From contig RWJK01001222.1 of NCBI GenBank assembly GCA_004335835.1, forward strand, positions 1 to 46,155: DNA of 46,155 nt. The letters run 5' to 3'. The notes below the pieces were generated by a model. That model had not been told where the DNA came from. It did no database searches and was given only the letters and a program-made list of their open reading frames with translations. This document shows positions 32,109-42,873 of the stretch, in pieces; the stretch's first letter is position 1, and every line of letters begins with the position of its first letter. A program made the translations under genes and the position numbers. This DNA is from Scenedesmus sp. ARA3 (lineage: Eukaryota > Chlorophyta > Chlorophyceae > Sphaeropleales > Scenedesmaceae).

Positions 32109-32842
32109 CCTCTGGCTAGTGAAATCGAGGAGCGCAGGTGAGGTTCGACGCTTTGTGACCCAGACCTGCGTAAGCCAAACATTTTGCTGATTAAGACACA
32201 CAATAACAGCTGCCGTGCCGGCTTGTTGCTGTTTGGAGCGAGCACCCCGCCAGCAGCATTATGAGATCGCAGCACCGCTCCATCGGCGCAGCGGCAGCGT
32301 TCAGTGCACCTTTCAGCTCTTCGTCTTTGGCTCTGGTGTCCTTCATTATTCCTGCGTGCCCTACCCCGTCTGTTACATGCTCTGCAGGCCGGTTGTGTGG
32401 CTGCTGGTGGGCCTGGGGGCAAGAGGCCTGGTGTACCACGCCTGGCTGGGGCAGCCCAGCTTGAACGCCTTTGCAAACGTGCCCACTTAGTGCTGTCCTG
32501 CCTGCCCTGCCATGTCTGTAATGTGAGCTGCAGGCCGGCTCTGTAACTGCTGGTGAGCCTGGAAGATCCAGGGCGAGAGTGTCACGCCTGACTGAGGCGG
32601 CACGTCCCTGCTGACATCGCTGCTGTCGTGTGTGCTGTTACATGTGCTGCAGGCCGGCCGTGTGGCTGCTGGTGGGCCTGGGGGCACGGGGCCTGGTGTA
32701 CCATGCCTGGCTTGGGCAGCTGATGGCCCAGGCTGTGCTGGCTGGCAGTGAGCAGCAGCTGCCGCAGGAGCTGCTGGCATGGAGGCAGCTGCAAGCAGCA
32801 GGCGGCGCCACTGCAGGTGCCACTATGCAGGAGGCGGAGTGA
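29877..32842 (+). CDS. Plant-type FAD-dependent oxidoreductase (DAO family), organelle-targeted
   Basis: Model join(29877..30152, 30305..30421, 30594..30675, 30919..32137, 32653..32842), 627 residues; introns GT-AG, phases fit. Residues 1-50 are rich in Arg, Ala and Ser with few acids, like a chloroplast or mitochondrial transit peptide. The FAD-binding beta-alpha-beta follows: AVVGAGLAGLATVYHLL (glycines 59, 61, 64), then VGIGAGGSGAAAGLLHPFSPKGKLLWK. Later family blocks are HTGMLRPAPN, GGITLHPQRYMRALW, LDAIVVAAGAAVGSL, GGIRSGVRALPP, GSVPLAG and, in the last exon, LLVGLGARGLVYHAWLGQLMAQAVLAG. These resemble plant DAO-like FAD oxidoreductases related to the MnmC C-terminal domain. Substrate is unknown. 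The large exon 4 carries Gln runs inserted between conserved blocks. The last exon has two upstream partial copies, and its 3' end is repeated downstream. Confidence 0.9.
32388..32720 (+). repeat. Three tandem copies of the FAD oxidoreductase last-exon acceptor edge
   Basis: The start of the last exon (coding RP-(A/V)-VWLLVGLGARGLVYHAWLGQ) occurs at 32388, 32534 and 32653, each after ctgcag; spacing is 146 and 119 bp. The copy at 32388 stays in frame for 34 codons and then stops at 32490, so it could act as an alternative last exon lacking the LMAQAVLAG end. The copy at 32534 stops after three codons. Only 32653 encodes the full family-conserved C-terminus. Confidence 0.93.
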
Positions 32843-32921
32843 TCAAATGTGCGGCAGCGGCATTGCTTGGCGATGTCTGTATACTCTGCTCTAGCTTTGC
32901 TGGGTATCGGGTGAGCTAGAG

Positions 32922-32926
32922 TGTAA
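32922..32926 (+). terminator. Candidate TGTAA poly(A) signal of the FAD oxidoreductase gene
   Basis: TGTAA 80 bp past the stop at 32842, a typical distance for a chlorophyte gene. It lies within the repeated 3' segment; the matching position in the next copy (near 33163) reads tgtat, so only the first copy keeps the signal. Confidence 0.5.
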
Positions 32927-32942
32927 CATGCCTGGTTAGGGC

Positions 32943-33180
32943 GCGCAGCAGCGAGCAGCAGCTGCCGCAGGAGCTGCTGGCGTGGGGGCAGCTGCTGGCA
33001 GCAGACCTAGATGGCAGCGCTGCAGGTGTAGCTGTGCAGACGGAGTGATGTGCGCTGCAGGTGCCGCTGTAAAGGACGCGGAGTGATTAAATGCACGGCA
33101 GCGGCAATGCTGGGTGATGTATGTATGATTTGTGCTGGCTTTGCTGGGTATGGGGTGAGCTAGAGTGTATCATGCCTGGT
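32943..33180 (+). repeat. Copy 2 of the FAD oxidoreductase 3' end
   Basis: Repeats the coding end and 3' untranslated region of the oxidoreductase: gagcagcagctgccgcaggagctgctggc, then a diverged tail to gcggagtgat, then gcagcggcaatgctgggtgatgt and gctttgctgggtat-gggtgagctagagtgta. It has no acceptor edge of its own and looks like a pseudo-copy. It is cut at 33180 by the inverted-repeat element and its logical continuation resumes at 35815. Confidence 0.88.
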
Positions 33181-35814
33181 CCCTACAAACGCCAGGGGGG
33201 TTTTATCCCCCCGGATATTCTACTTATCCCATGAATTTCCAGTGGATATCGGCAATATCCCTGACAGCCTGACGGATATCCCCTCTTATGACTTTTTCCA
33301 GCAACTGCAACGGATATCCAGTGGAGTTCTCCTGGATAATAGATGGTGCAGTGGCAGGGTGAGAATCTGCGTTTACTGCTTGGCAGGCGTATCCTGTGCA
33401 GCCTAGCACATAGCAAGGAACAGGTTTCAATTCCTGGCACCACGCCTGAACGGCATTCAGCTGGCTGTCTCATGCTGCTGTCAGTCAGGCTATGGTGATG
33501 CATACATTTCAGCCTAGAAAAGCCAGCTCATACAATCGTGTTGACAACATGGTTTTTTGTTTATGCAGAGTCTTGCACTGCACAGCTGCAGCGCACAGCC
33601 TGCAAGGGTGCTGCTGTAGGGCTGACTGTGTTGACAGCATTACGCTCCAGAGGTAGCTTGACCGATGATCTCGTGGCTGCAACCCCTTCAAGATATCGCA
33701 AACAATTTATCATTCACCTTATGCAACACATGCAGTCAGTAGATGCCGCGTTGAAGGCGCTGTCATGTGTTACAATACAAACGAAAAGGGTACTACCTGC
33801 GAAGCACACCGCTCATCGCTGATCATCAGCAAGAAAGCACGTAGAGACAAACGTTTATTGAACGGTGAAAGAAAGCAGGATCAAGCTCGAGTCGCACACT
33901 GCAGATGCTTCATGCTGCAACAAACAGGCTGCGAGCGAGCGTCCACGAGGCGCTCGCTATAATGAATGCGTCAGCTATCGGTACTTGCAAGGTTGATAGC
34001 CACCCTGCACAGATCGCTGCGGAAGAGTGCTGCTCGAGCAGCAAGTATCTGTGCAGCAGGAGGCACCCTTTATCGTGCATTCCACAGGCATTGCACGCTG
34101 TCGCGGGCCCAGGCAGATTAAAAGACAACAGTATGGAATCGTTCTGACGGCCATATCGAGCCACGTTCGGCCAGATCAGCTGGGGCATGAAGGACAGCAG
34201 CAGCAGCCTCCTGCTGTACCACATGGTGCTCTTTCTGTATGCAGGCTGCAACCTGCAACCACCATTGCACTACCATCGCACCTAAGGTAGATTGTAGCTG
34301 ACAGGCTACCAGGTAGTTGTTAGCTGGGTATGCTGTGGCTGCTGCTGCTGCTGTGCCATAACACAGCCTTGTTCTTTCAGTAGCGCCATGCTGGCAGCTC
34401 CACCAACCAGGCAAAACTGTCCTGCCAGTATATTCTAACACTTAATTTTACCCACACAGATGCAGATGCATTGATTCTACCCACACAAATGCAACTACGT
34501 CCGTGTCTGTACTGGCTTCTGCAACGCAGATGGGGCATAACTGCTTAGGCAAACCTGGACTGTGCCTTGCTTCAGTCGACCCCTTGGAGCCACCTCCTCC
34601 TACGACATGCATAGCGGTAAGTTGATTGTGTCTTGAATAGTACATCATTAACACGGATGCTGGACACCATCAAAGCATGCCAAGTGTGTGTGACGCGCTG
34701 CTGCAGCAAGCATTGTTTGAAAGACCCTAGTTGCTGACAGAGTGATTACGTTTGGGTGCATGCAAGCAGTTGTAAAGCATTACACTGCAAGCACCAACAT
34801 CTTGAGCACTGAACTCTTGCCCTGCTGTATGCTGCTGCTGTTGATGTGTATCTCAGGTGTGGAGGTGCCTGTCCTGACCTCCGATGAAGTTGGGATGTCT
34901 ACCCACTGTAACAAGCTCTAGAGATCTTACACAGTGCCCAAGAGCGCGGGTTGGTGGAAGACATCGGCACTCTTCTGACAAGGAGCAGCGATGGAGTCAG
35001 CATGTTTCTATGTTGTAGTGTATGTAGACAAGCCCGAAGACAAAAGCGGCCGCAGCCACAAGATAGCTTGTGGTCAGGGCAGATGTTGTGTGGTCTGCTA
35101 GGCGGATGATTTGGTGCTGATGCAGCCCAGATAGCCATGTGTGTGTTGCAGGACAACTGTTGCATTGCAACAGTAACAACATGTTGTACAGTTAACTGTT
35201 GTACAGTTAACAACGTTGTCTTGGCAGGAAGCCTGTGATGTTGTTACATTTGTGTGTATGATGGTCAGCTGATGTGGCGTGGTGAGCAACACAGCAACAC
35301 ATGTGAGCCGGTCTTGGCACTTGATTGAGCAGTGCATGCTCTTTAGAGCATCACCGTCGTGTCAGATGGTAGCTTGGCTGGCTGGCTGGCTGCTAGGGTG
35401 CCCTGCATGACAAATGGCGCCAACTGCCTGCACTGACAGGTGTGACCGCCGCCAGGAGCATTGAATGTGTATGTATGTATGTGCGCCTGTGCTGTTCTGG
35501 GATGGCTTAAAGTGCAGGCCCTGAGGGGAAGCCTATCGGATATCTAATGGGTAATATGCTGAACTTCCGCCAGTAATGCATCGGATGTCCGGTGGATACC
35601 CAGCGAACATCCGCCACTCATCCGTTGAATATCCAGTGGATTTCCGGTGGACTTCCGTCACCTGTCAGCGGATGTCCCAACTGGCCACAGATTATCCGGT
35701 GGATAAACTCTTTATCCGCAGTGGAGGCAATATCCCAACGGATGTCCGCTCAGCAGATATCCGGCTGTTCCACTGAACTTTTCAGGGGATAAAACCCCCC
35801 TGGCGTCTGTAGGG
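33181..35814. mobile_element. 2.6-kb DNA transposon candidate with 30-bp terminal inverted repeats, non-autonomous
   Basis: The left end begins ccctacaaacgccagggggg and continues ttttatcccc. The reverse complement of the right end (35785-35814) is identical over 30 bp except one base (a/g at position 8). Both ends then carry repeated cggatatcc / ggatgtcc / ccggtgga motifs (33210-33340 and 35535-35765), as expected for subterminal transposase-binding sites. The flanks are ...gcctggt and gttgggg...; compared with the uninterrupted neighbouring copy this fits a 2-bp GT target duplication. No open frame over about 140 codons and no transposase motif was seen, so it should depend on an enzyme elsewhere. 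The ccctac terminus loosely recalls CACTA-type ends; family unassigned. Confidence 0.85.
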
Positions 35815-36005
35815 GTTGGGGCGAGCAGCAGTGAGCAGCAGCTGCCGCAGGAGCTGCTAGTGTGGAGAGACGTGGCAGGCAGCAGATGGCGGCCCTGCAG
35901 GCGCAGCAGCTGTCCCAGTCAGCAGAGTGATGCATGGCAGCGGCATTGCTGCTTGGTTATATGCTGTACTGGGTTTCTTGGACATGGGGATGAGCTAGGG
36001 TGTTT
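35815..36005 (+). repeat. Copy 3 of the FAD oxidoreductase 3' end
   Basis: Resumes directly after the inverted-repeat element with gttggggcgagcagcagtgagcagcagctgccgcaggagctgct, then a diverged tail, gcagagtgatgcatggcagcggcattgct and a 3' untranslated-like segment ending gatgagctagggtgtttcatgc. Together with 33171-33180 it reconstructs a continuous repeat unit, which supports insertion of the element into a pre-existing tandem array. Confidence 0.88.
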
Positions 36006-36230
36006 CATGCTTGGCTGGGGCAGCTGATGGCCCAGGCTGTGCTGGCTGGCAGTGAGCAGCAGCTGCCACAGGAGCTGCTGGCATGGAGACAGCTGCAAGC
36101 AGCAGAGGGAAGTGGCAGCGCTGCAGGTGACACGGCCAAGCAGGCGGAGTGAGCACCTGGGTGGCAGCGGCATTTCTGCGGAACGTATGCTGTGTTATGT
36201 GCTTGTGGCACTGGATTTGTCACCTTGTGG
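36006..36230 (+). repeat. Copy 4 of the FAD oxidoreductase 3' end
   Basis: Begins ttcatgcttggctggggcagctgatggcc and is very close to the coding end of the gene (gctgtgctggctggcagtgagcagcagctgcc, gagctgctggcatgga). It ends with gcggagtga, as the real stop does, followed by gcagcggcattt. It covers more of the exon than copies 2 and 3. No upstream start or acceptor belongs to it, so it is a pseudo-copy. Confidence 0.85.
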
Positions 36231-36989
36231 CATTAGACAACGTCACCGTCTGCGCACGCTTGGAGCATTTCAAGCATTAAATTTTTCTCTGCCTCGTACC
36301 TGCCAATTCACGGCATCTCATATCCTGCAGCTGTAACCGTTATGCTGACTCAGCCTACCACTGTTATATATTCAAGGGGTATATGACAGCTGAACCCAGA
36401 AGGGCAGTGCGTAAGGAGGGTCGTTTGATACAGCAGGCGTCCACACAAACGTTTACAGCATTCACGCACAGTCTTCATTGTGCTTGAAGCTGTCCGCCAT
36501 TCCATTTTGAAACCGCAACTCACAGCATGCTGCGGCTGTAGCAGTTGACACAACGAACCTCACTATGAATTCTTTTTAGTCAGCGCTGTGTGTAGCCTAG
36601 CCCTTCAACCCCTCCCAACAAAGAAGGCTGAGGCATAAGCAAGCCATCACATGCCACCGCTACAACCAGACAATAAGTAGGCGATGCAAGCAAAGCGCGC
36701 CAGCATAAACAGTCATGCAAACATGCATAGAGCCACACCAACCAGGGACATGCAGATGCAGCACAGCGGTGCACCACGTGGTGACAGCCCGAGCTCACAT
36801 ATGCCAATGATCAAGCGCCACCATAAGAGAAGAAACACAGATAAACACTCAACAGTGTTTCACTGCGAGTGCGCTGGCTACAGGCAGGCACAGAGCAGAG
36901 CATGCGTCACTCAGGTTTCTGTGACCACAGAGCAGACACAGCAACAGCACAGTGCCGCAAACCACAAACTACATGCTTGAAAGCTGCTT
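36231..36989. other. Intergenic, nothing recognised
   Basis: No conserved coding frame, splice-consistent exon or structural RNA was identified between the repeated 3' ends and the degenerate repeat region. Confidence 0.55.
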
Positions 36990-38060
36990 AGAACAACACC
37001 TGGCTTGATCTGCAGTACCTACTGCTGAGGGTGCCACCTATGGTCAGGCATGGCCAGGGCTGTGCATCTGCGGCACTACCCAACCCCCAGCACTCTGCAG
37101 TGAACTCAGAAGTTCAAGCGACAACGTTGCCCTGCAACCAAAGTATAGCATGCGCACACAGTGCGTGTCAGTCGTTAGTTGCTTGAATGCTGCTCAAACA
37201 GAACCAGTCCAGGCCCCTCCATCTGCACAGCCTACTGCTTAGAGTGCATCGACAGACATGGCCAGGGCTGTGCACTTGAGGCAGAGCACAACCTGCAGCA
37301 TGTAGCCGTAAACTCAGACGCTATACAATATAACCAAAACTCAGACGCTATACAATACAACCAACTCCAGACAGGACACTGTACGGAAACACAGCACGAC
37401 AGGGTTCAACACCCTGCATACGTGCAACTGATGCAAATCCTATGTCAACAACCAAATCGGTTGTCGATCTGCAGCACTTACTGATGCAGGAGTCACCATG
37501 CGGCAGCTATGGCCACGGCTGTGCACGAAATGTTTCACCCATTCAACAGCAGTCAGCCAAAACCTCAAAATTTCATGTACTGATCAACTCCAATCAGGGC
37601 AATGCGCGCAGACACAGCGCGCGTCGGTGCTACTTGCTGGCATGCGGCTCAGGCCAGAACCAGATCATGCTCAATCTGCAAGGCATACTGCTGAAATCAG
37701 CACCTCCGACGGTGCCACCAAGCAACAGTCAGGACCAGGAGTCTGCACCTGAGGCGGCAAACCCTGCACCACTTCAAGCCATGAATGCGAGTCACTTGAT
37801 TGATCCGAACAAGACAAGCAGAGCGCATGTGACACGCGTATGCAGTCACAGCAGTATTTCTTGTTTTGAATCACCGCAAGACAGAGCAAGATCAGGCTCA
37901 ATTTGCAACGTGCTGCTGCAGTGCACCAATGGCCAGGCAGACTCCAGGCTCTGCACCTGGATACCAGCTAGCACGCAGCACATAGTAAACAACTCAGAAA
38001 TCAAGTAATGACGCCCTCGGAACCAGACAAATAGAATGCATATGACATGCTGTGTGCGGC
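36990..38060. repeat. Degenerate long-period (about 205-250 bp) tandem repeat
   Basis: A loosely conserved block recurs near 37008, 37218, 37468, 37673 and 37900. It is recognisable by atctgca followed by (c)tactgct-(t/g)a(g/t), then gccaggGCTGTGCA-like text and a gaggc(a/g) motif. A short exact tandem (cagacgctatacaatayaacca) also lies at 37316-37363. Copies are strongly diverged and frames are not kept, so a coding origin is unlikely. It might be old satellite-like or intronic material. Confidence 0.5.
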
Positions 38061-38516
38061 GCACATAGTCACACCAGAGATTCATGCTCAGAAACTCCAC
38101 ATAACAGCACCAAATCAGGCTGTAAGTGCCATGGTTACTGCTTCGAGTGCACAAAACCGGCGGATGAGACTCTGCACGCAAATGAGGTACTGAATCAACC
38201 CGCAGCACTTAAAAGTACTGAATAGTATGCAACCCAAAAGTTGCGCCATGATGCAGTCCAATCCGTATAAGTTATGTGCAAGCAGCACGCGTCAGTGTTC
38301 CATGCATGGATGCTCGCTATATCGGCACCAAAGCAGGCTCAAGTTGCGACGCCTGTTGCTGATTGTGCATCACAGATTGCGTGTTGTGTGCAAGGCTCAT
38401 ATGGCTGCAAAAAACGTTCAAGACGGAGCTAGCAGCTGTGGACACACTTCAAGCCATGCAAAGGGCTCCTTTGGCCTGAGCTAGCCCAGCGAGCTTTATT
38501 GGTGTCACTGTGAACC
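38061..38516. other. Intergenic downstream of the Hint gene
   Basis: No gene recognised. It lies just past the 3' end of the minus-strand Hint-domain gene and may contain a further weak copy of the neighbouring long-period repeat near 38310-38370. Confidence 0.5.
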
Positions 38517-38521
38517 TTACA
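38517..38521 (-). terminator. Candidate TGTAA poly(A) signal of the Hint gene
   Basis: Minus-strand TGTAA only 33 bp past the stop at 38554; if used, the 3' untranslated region would be unusually short. Confidence 0.3.
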
Positions 38522-38553
38522 CTCCACGAGGTGCTCTGTGTCTCAAGCTCTGC

Positions 38554-41500
38554 TCAAGCTGCTGCTGCACCCGCCCTGCTCTTTGCAGCAACAGCTGTGG
38601 CAGCAGCTACAGCAGCAGCAGCAGCGCCGATGGGGCTCAACGCCAGCCCAAATGCCATGCGGCAGGCCGCAGCAGCGGCGTATGCATGCGCCACCATCAG
38701 CAGCCACACAAAGCGCATCACAGTAACAACAGACCCAGCAGAGCTCATCAGCTCTGCAATATTCAGCTCAGCATCCACCTGTTCATACGCTTCAATATAC
38801 GCCTGCGGGCCCAGGGCCCAGAACAGCAGCCGCACTGGCGCCAGCACTGTCTGGTACAGCTGAGGCAACAATGCAACAGGCAATCCCAGCACAGCGAAGG
38901 CAGCATCAGCAAACCAGCGGCTGTGAGAGGAAGCCACCACACCATCCACAATGATGCTGCCACCGAGAGTGAAAGGCGCATACAAACCTTGCAGCGCAAC
39001 GCGCTCAACGCCGCACACAGTAGCTGCTGTCAGCTGCGCTGGCGAGCTGTGCTGTGCCGCACCAGCGGATGGAGGCAGCACCATCATTGTGTCGCCAACT
39101 GACACTGCGGCTGCATATTTGGCCACAGGGGCATGCTGAGAGCCGGAGCCGAAGGTCAGCACAAAGTGATCTGCTGAGAGCTCCATCTGCAGGGTAGCAG
39201 CCCCTGCAGGCCCTAAGCAGGGATTGATTGATGCATTGGAGCTGGCTGGGGCAAGGTGCAGGCGCACGCCAGACATGGAGCCGGCTTGGCGGTGGCCCCT
39301 GCAGCAGCAGCAGCAGCAGCAGCAGCATCAGCAGTTGCAGCAGCAGCAGCAGCAGCAGCAGTAGCAGCAGCAGCAGCAGGGGCTACTTTGAGCTTGCGTG
39401 AGCATGATTTGCGGCAGCAGATGCATAGCTTGTGCGATTTGTGCGATGTGACTGCTGCATTGTGCCAAGTGCAGGTGGCCGTCGACTGCAGTCATCGGGA
39501 GTGCAGTTGCGCAGCGGTTGCGAGCGCTAGCAGAGTTGTTGTATAACAGGCTGCATGCCGTCCCCAGACGTGACTTTGTCTCTACACAGTGACTTTAGCA
39601 TGCCTCCACTCACCAAGCATAGATCGGCTCGTAAGCCACACCGCCGTTCGCAGCACGCACAGCCACAACATCACCAGTAGCCAGAGCATCCATGCGCCTG
39701 CTGCTGCCATCAGGCAGTAGCACCGTGGCATGTGCAGGGAAGCAGGCCGGCAGCTTGTCGCAATTATCAACACATTCTGCAGTGCCGCCAGACACAGCGC
39801 ACTTGCCGTCTGGTAACAAATCTGCCGCTGTGGTGCCAGCGGGACATATGTCCCCCGGGTTGGTTGTACAGAATCTGTCAGTGGGGTCCAACACGGCCGT
39901 GCATACATAAGCACCTGCTGATATGGTGCAGTCCTCAATGGCACACCCAACTTGCGCTGCACAAGGTGAGGAGTAAGTGCACTGAGGCTCGTCCTGCGGG
40001 CGGCCAAAAAAGAAGCGACTCATGTCACATGAGATATACCCTGCACACTGTATACGGCCTGTGCACGTCTGTGCAGGATTAAATGATGTTGGCATGCACA
40101 GCAGCCATGCTGCATGTTCTGACTGAGGAGCGGTGTCAATCCTGTGGCTGATGCATACTGTACTAACAAGCATATTTCCAACATATGGCAGCCCCTTCTG
40201 ACGCCGCTTGCTTCCCAATCATCCCTCCCTCTACTGTGCTGACTCAGAACTGTGGCTGAGGCCAGCATATCAGTGGCACCCCAGACGAAGCATGCCTACA
40301 CAACAATCGCAGCAAGAGACATCACCTGCGGTGTCCCTTTCTCAGCAGCGTTCGCTCTTTTGAGAACATCAAGCAACGTCTCTCACCTTGAATTTAAGCC
40401 AGTTGAATTTTGCAGTGCACGTATTGTTGCGTCTGCACACATCACTTGGGCACTGAACGGGGCTGCCTGCACACACGCCTCCAGTACACACTGAGCAGCA
40501 GCAGCAGCAGCAGCGCGACAGCAGCAGCGGTGGTTTGTTTTGCACCTGTCTCTGATGCCCCTAGCCCCTAGGCTGGCAGCTGCGCAAGCTGCGGGACCCT
40601 GGCAACGCCCGCACTCTGGCCAGACCCAGCATTGGCTAGGCGGGCACCTGTGCCGGCCTACACAGCCAGCGGGCCAGCGGGGAAGCCTTTCCTCTTCAGG
40701 CATCCAGCTAGGGGCATGTCATCCAGCCTTGACCTGCTAGGGCTGGCTAACGGACATCTCGCCAGTGGAGTTGGCACTGCTGTGTAGCACCAGCTATAAG
40801 GTCATGGGCCATGACTCATGGCGTGCAGGCGATGTAGTGTGTGATGCTGGTACTGCAGATGCATGCAGGAAATGTGCAGGGCTGCACAGCCATACTAGCG
40901 GCTCACGCTGCGAACGTGGCAGCGAGCTTGCACACTGCACACATGGCAGCTCAGCAGTGTTGGCCATACGCATAGGGCAGCTCAGCAGTGTTAGCCATAC
41001 GCAATCACCATCACACTCAAGTTTGGCGCGAGCTGAGCACTCACCATCATTCTCAGTGCAGGCGACACCATCGTTGCACTTCTGGCCATCTTTCGCAATG
41101 CCTACCTCGCACTTTGAGGTGCTCAGGTTACACACAGCAGCTTGGCAGACCTTGCTGTTAATGCAATTGTCAGGATTGCAGTCAGCGTCGCTCTTGCATC
41201 CTGTGTAAAGCACACAATTGAGCAGCGGCATCATTATGTGCAAGGCTAAGCATGTGTGTTAACATGCACTGCAAAGCATGTCACTGCCTACATGGACCCC
41301 ACTAACAACAGTGTCCCGCACCGTGAAGCGGCTATGCATCACTTTGGTTCTTTGCAGTTGAGTAGCCGCATCAAGCGTCCGCTTGCAAATGTGTGGTGCA
41401 TGTGCAGCATGGCCGCTATCAGCTGCACACATCAACACTCTGATACGTTTCCTATCTGGTGCTGCTTTCTCTTCTTTGTGTCTGCAGGAGATTTGCATCT

Positions 41501-42841
41501 GAATGGTCTCAGCATGCCCTGCGAGCTCTTTGGTGTGCTCCAGTTTGCACACTCAGGGACAAGTCAGCATGTCCCGCTTGTTGCAGGTGGCTCTTATGTG
41601 TCTTGCAACAGCAATTGAGTTGAGCATGCAAGGCAGCATGTGAGGCAGCAGCTAGCTAACGGAGACGAAGCAGTCTACGTACTACCGCCGCTTCCCTGAT
41701 GCTCACCCCAGTACTAGTGCGGTTTCTACGTGTTCGCAAGATGCCTGGAAACACAGTTACTAGCCTCCGTCCGTTGCATCACCCGGCCTCACCTGCAGGA
41801 GTGCACTTGCTTTCATACATCCAAGTGGACTGCAGGTTGCTGTTCAGTACACAGCGGGCAATTGGAGGGCCGTCATACCCACAGGGGCAATCGCCAGTGC
41901 AGCTTTCGCCAACCTGGGCAGTGCATATAAAGACGCCTACCACGGGAAATGGGGATGTGTCGCACTGATACGGCCCTGCGTCAAGCGCATCAGTAGCGGC
42001 GCATGCCAGGTCAGCAGCAGCATGTGCCACAACAGCAGCGTCAACTGCCACAACAGCAGCAGCATCTGCCATAACAGCAGCATCGACTGCATTATTGGCG
42101 GCGTCACCTGCTGAGCTGGCATGTGGGTGCCAGGCGCAGGCTGAGCTGAAGGCCACACATGCAGCACCTTGCATGCATGCATGCAAGCATGCATGAATGC
42201 ATGAAGGCATGAACGAATGAACAAATGAATGAACGAATGAATGAATGAGTTACGCCTGGTGAGTTCACAATTGACACCCGCATTAGTTAAGGAAGGTGAC
42301 GTGTGTGGCGATGCGGATGCCTCATGCGCCTCCACGCCTCCTACCATACGCCTCCTACCTTGCATGCAGTCTCTTCATCAAAAGTATCATCTTCATACAC
42401 CCAACAAAACATGAAATACCATGTAACTACAGTTGACATACAAGCCACACTTGCGCTGCCCCCTTCAGAGCACCAGGAGCCTCAGGGCAGGGGGCCTTTG
42501 GTCCTGCATTGCATGTGTGCAGGCACCCACTCACCATACATACGAGTGTCCTCTTTTACTTCTTTCCCCGGATTGCACCCGGATTGCCGTACTTGCTCCC
42601 TTCCTCCCTCCCTCACTCGCTCACTCCCCGGTTCCCTGCCTTCCTGCCTGAACAGTGCAGCCCTGCAAGCCACCCACCTTGACAGCGGCCACTAACCCAG
42701 CCATAGCCTGACTTGCAGCCGCACTTGTACCCAGTGCCAGGGACAGGCACATCAGTGCAGGTGCCGTTTGAGTTGGGGTCAGCACTGCACGGGTTGCCCG
42801 CACACCCGTTTGAGTCTGCGGGCGCAGCAGGCAGCAGCAGC

Positions 42842-42873
<32 letters not shown>

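Noticed and set aside
33420..33450. Second tRNA-like segment (ggtttcaattcctggcacca)
   Set aside because: Ends like a T-arm plus acceptor, but no D-arm or paired 5' acceptor could be found.
37395..37420. tRNA T-arm-like text (agggttcaacaccct)
   Set aside because: No matching D-arm, anticodon arm or acceptor stem upstream; the stem is a chance palindrome.
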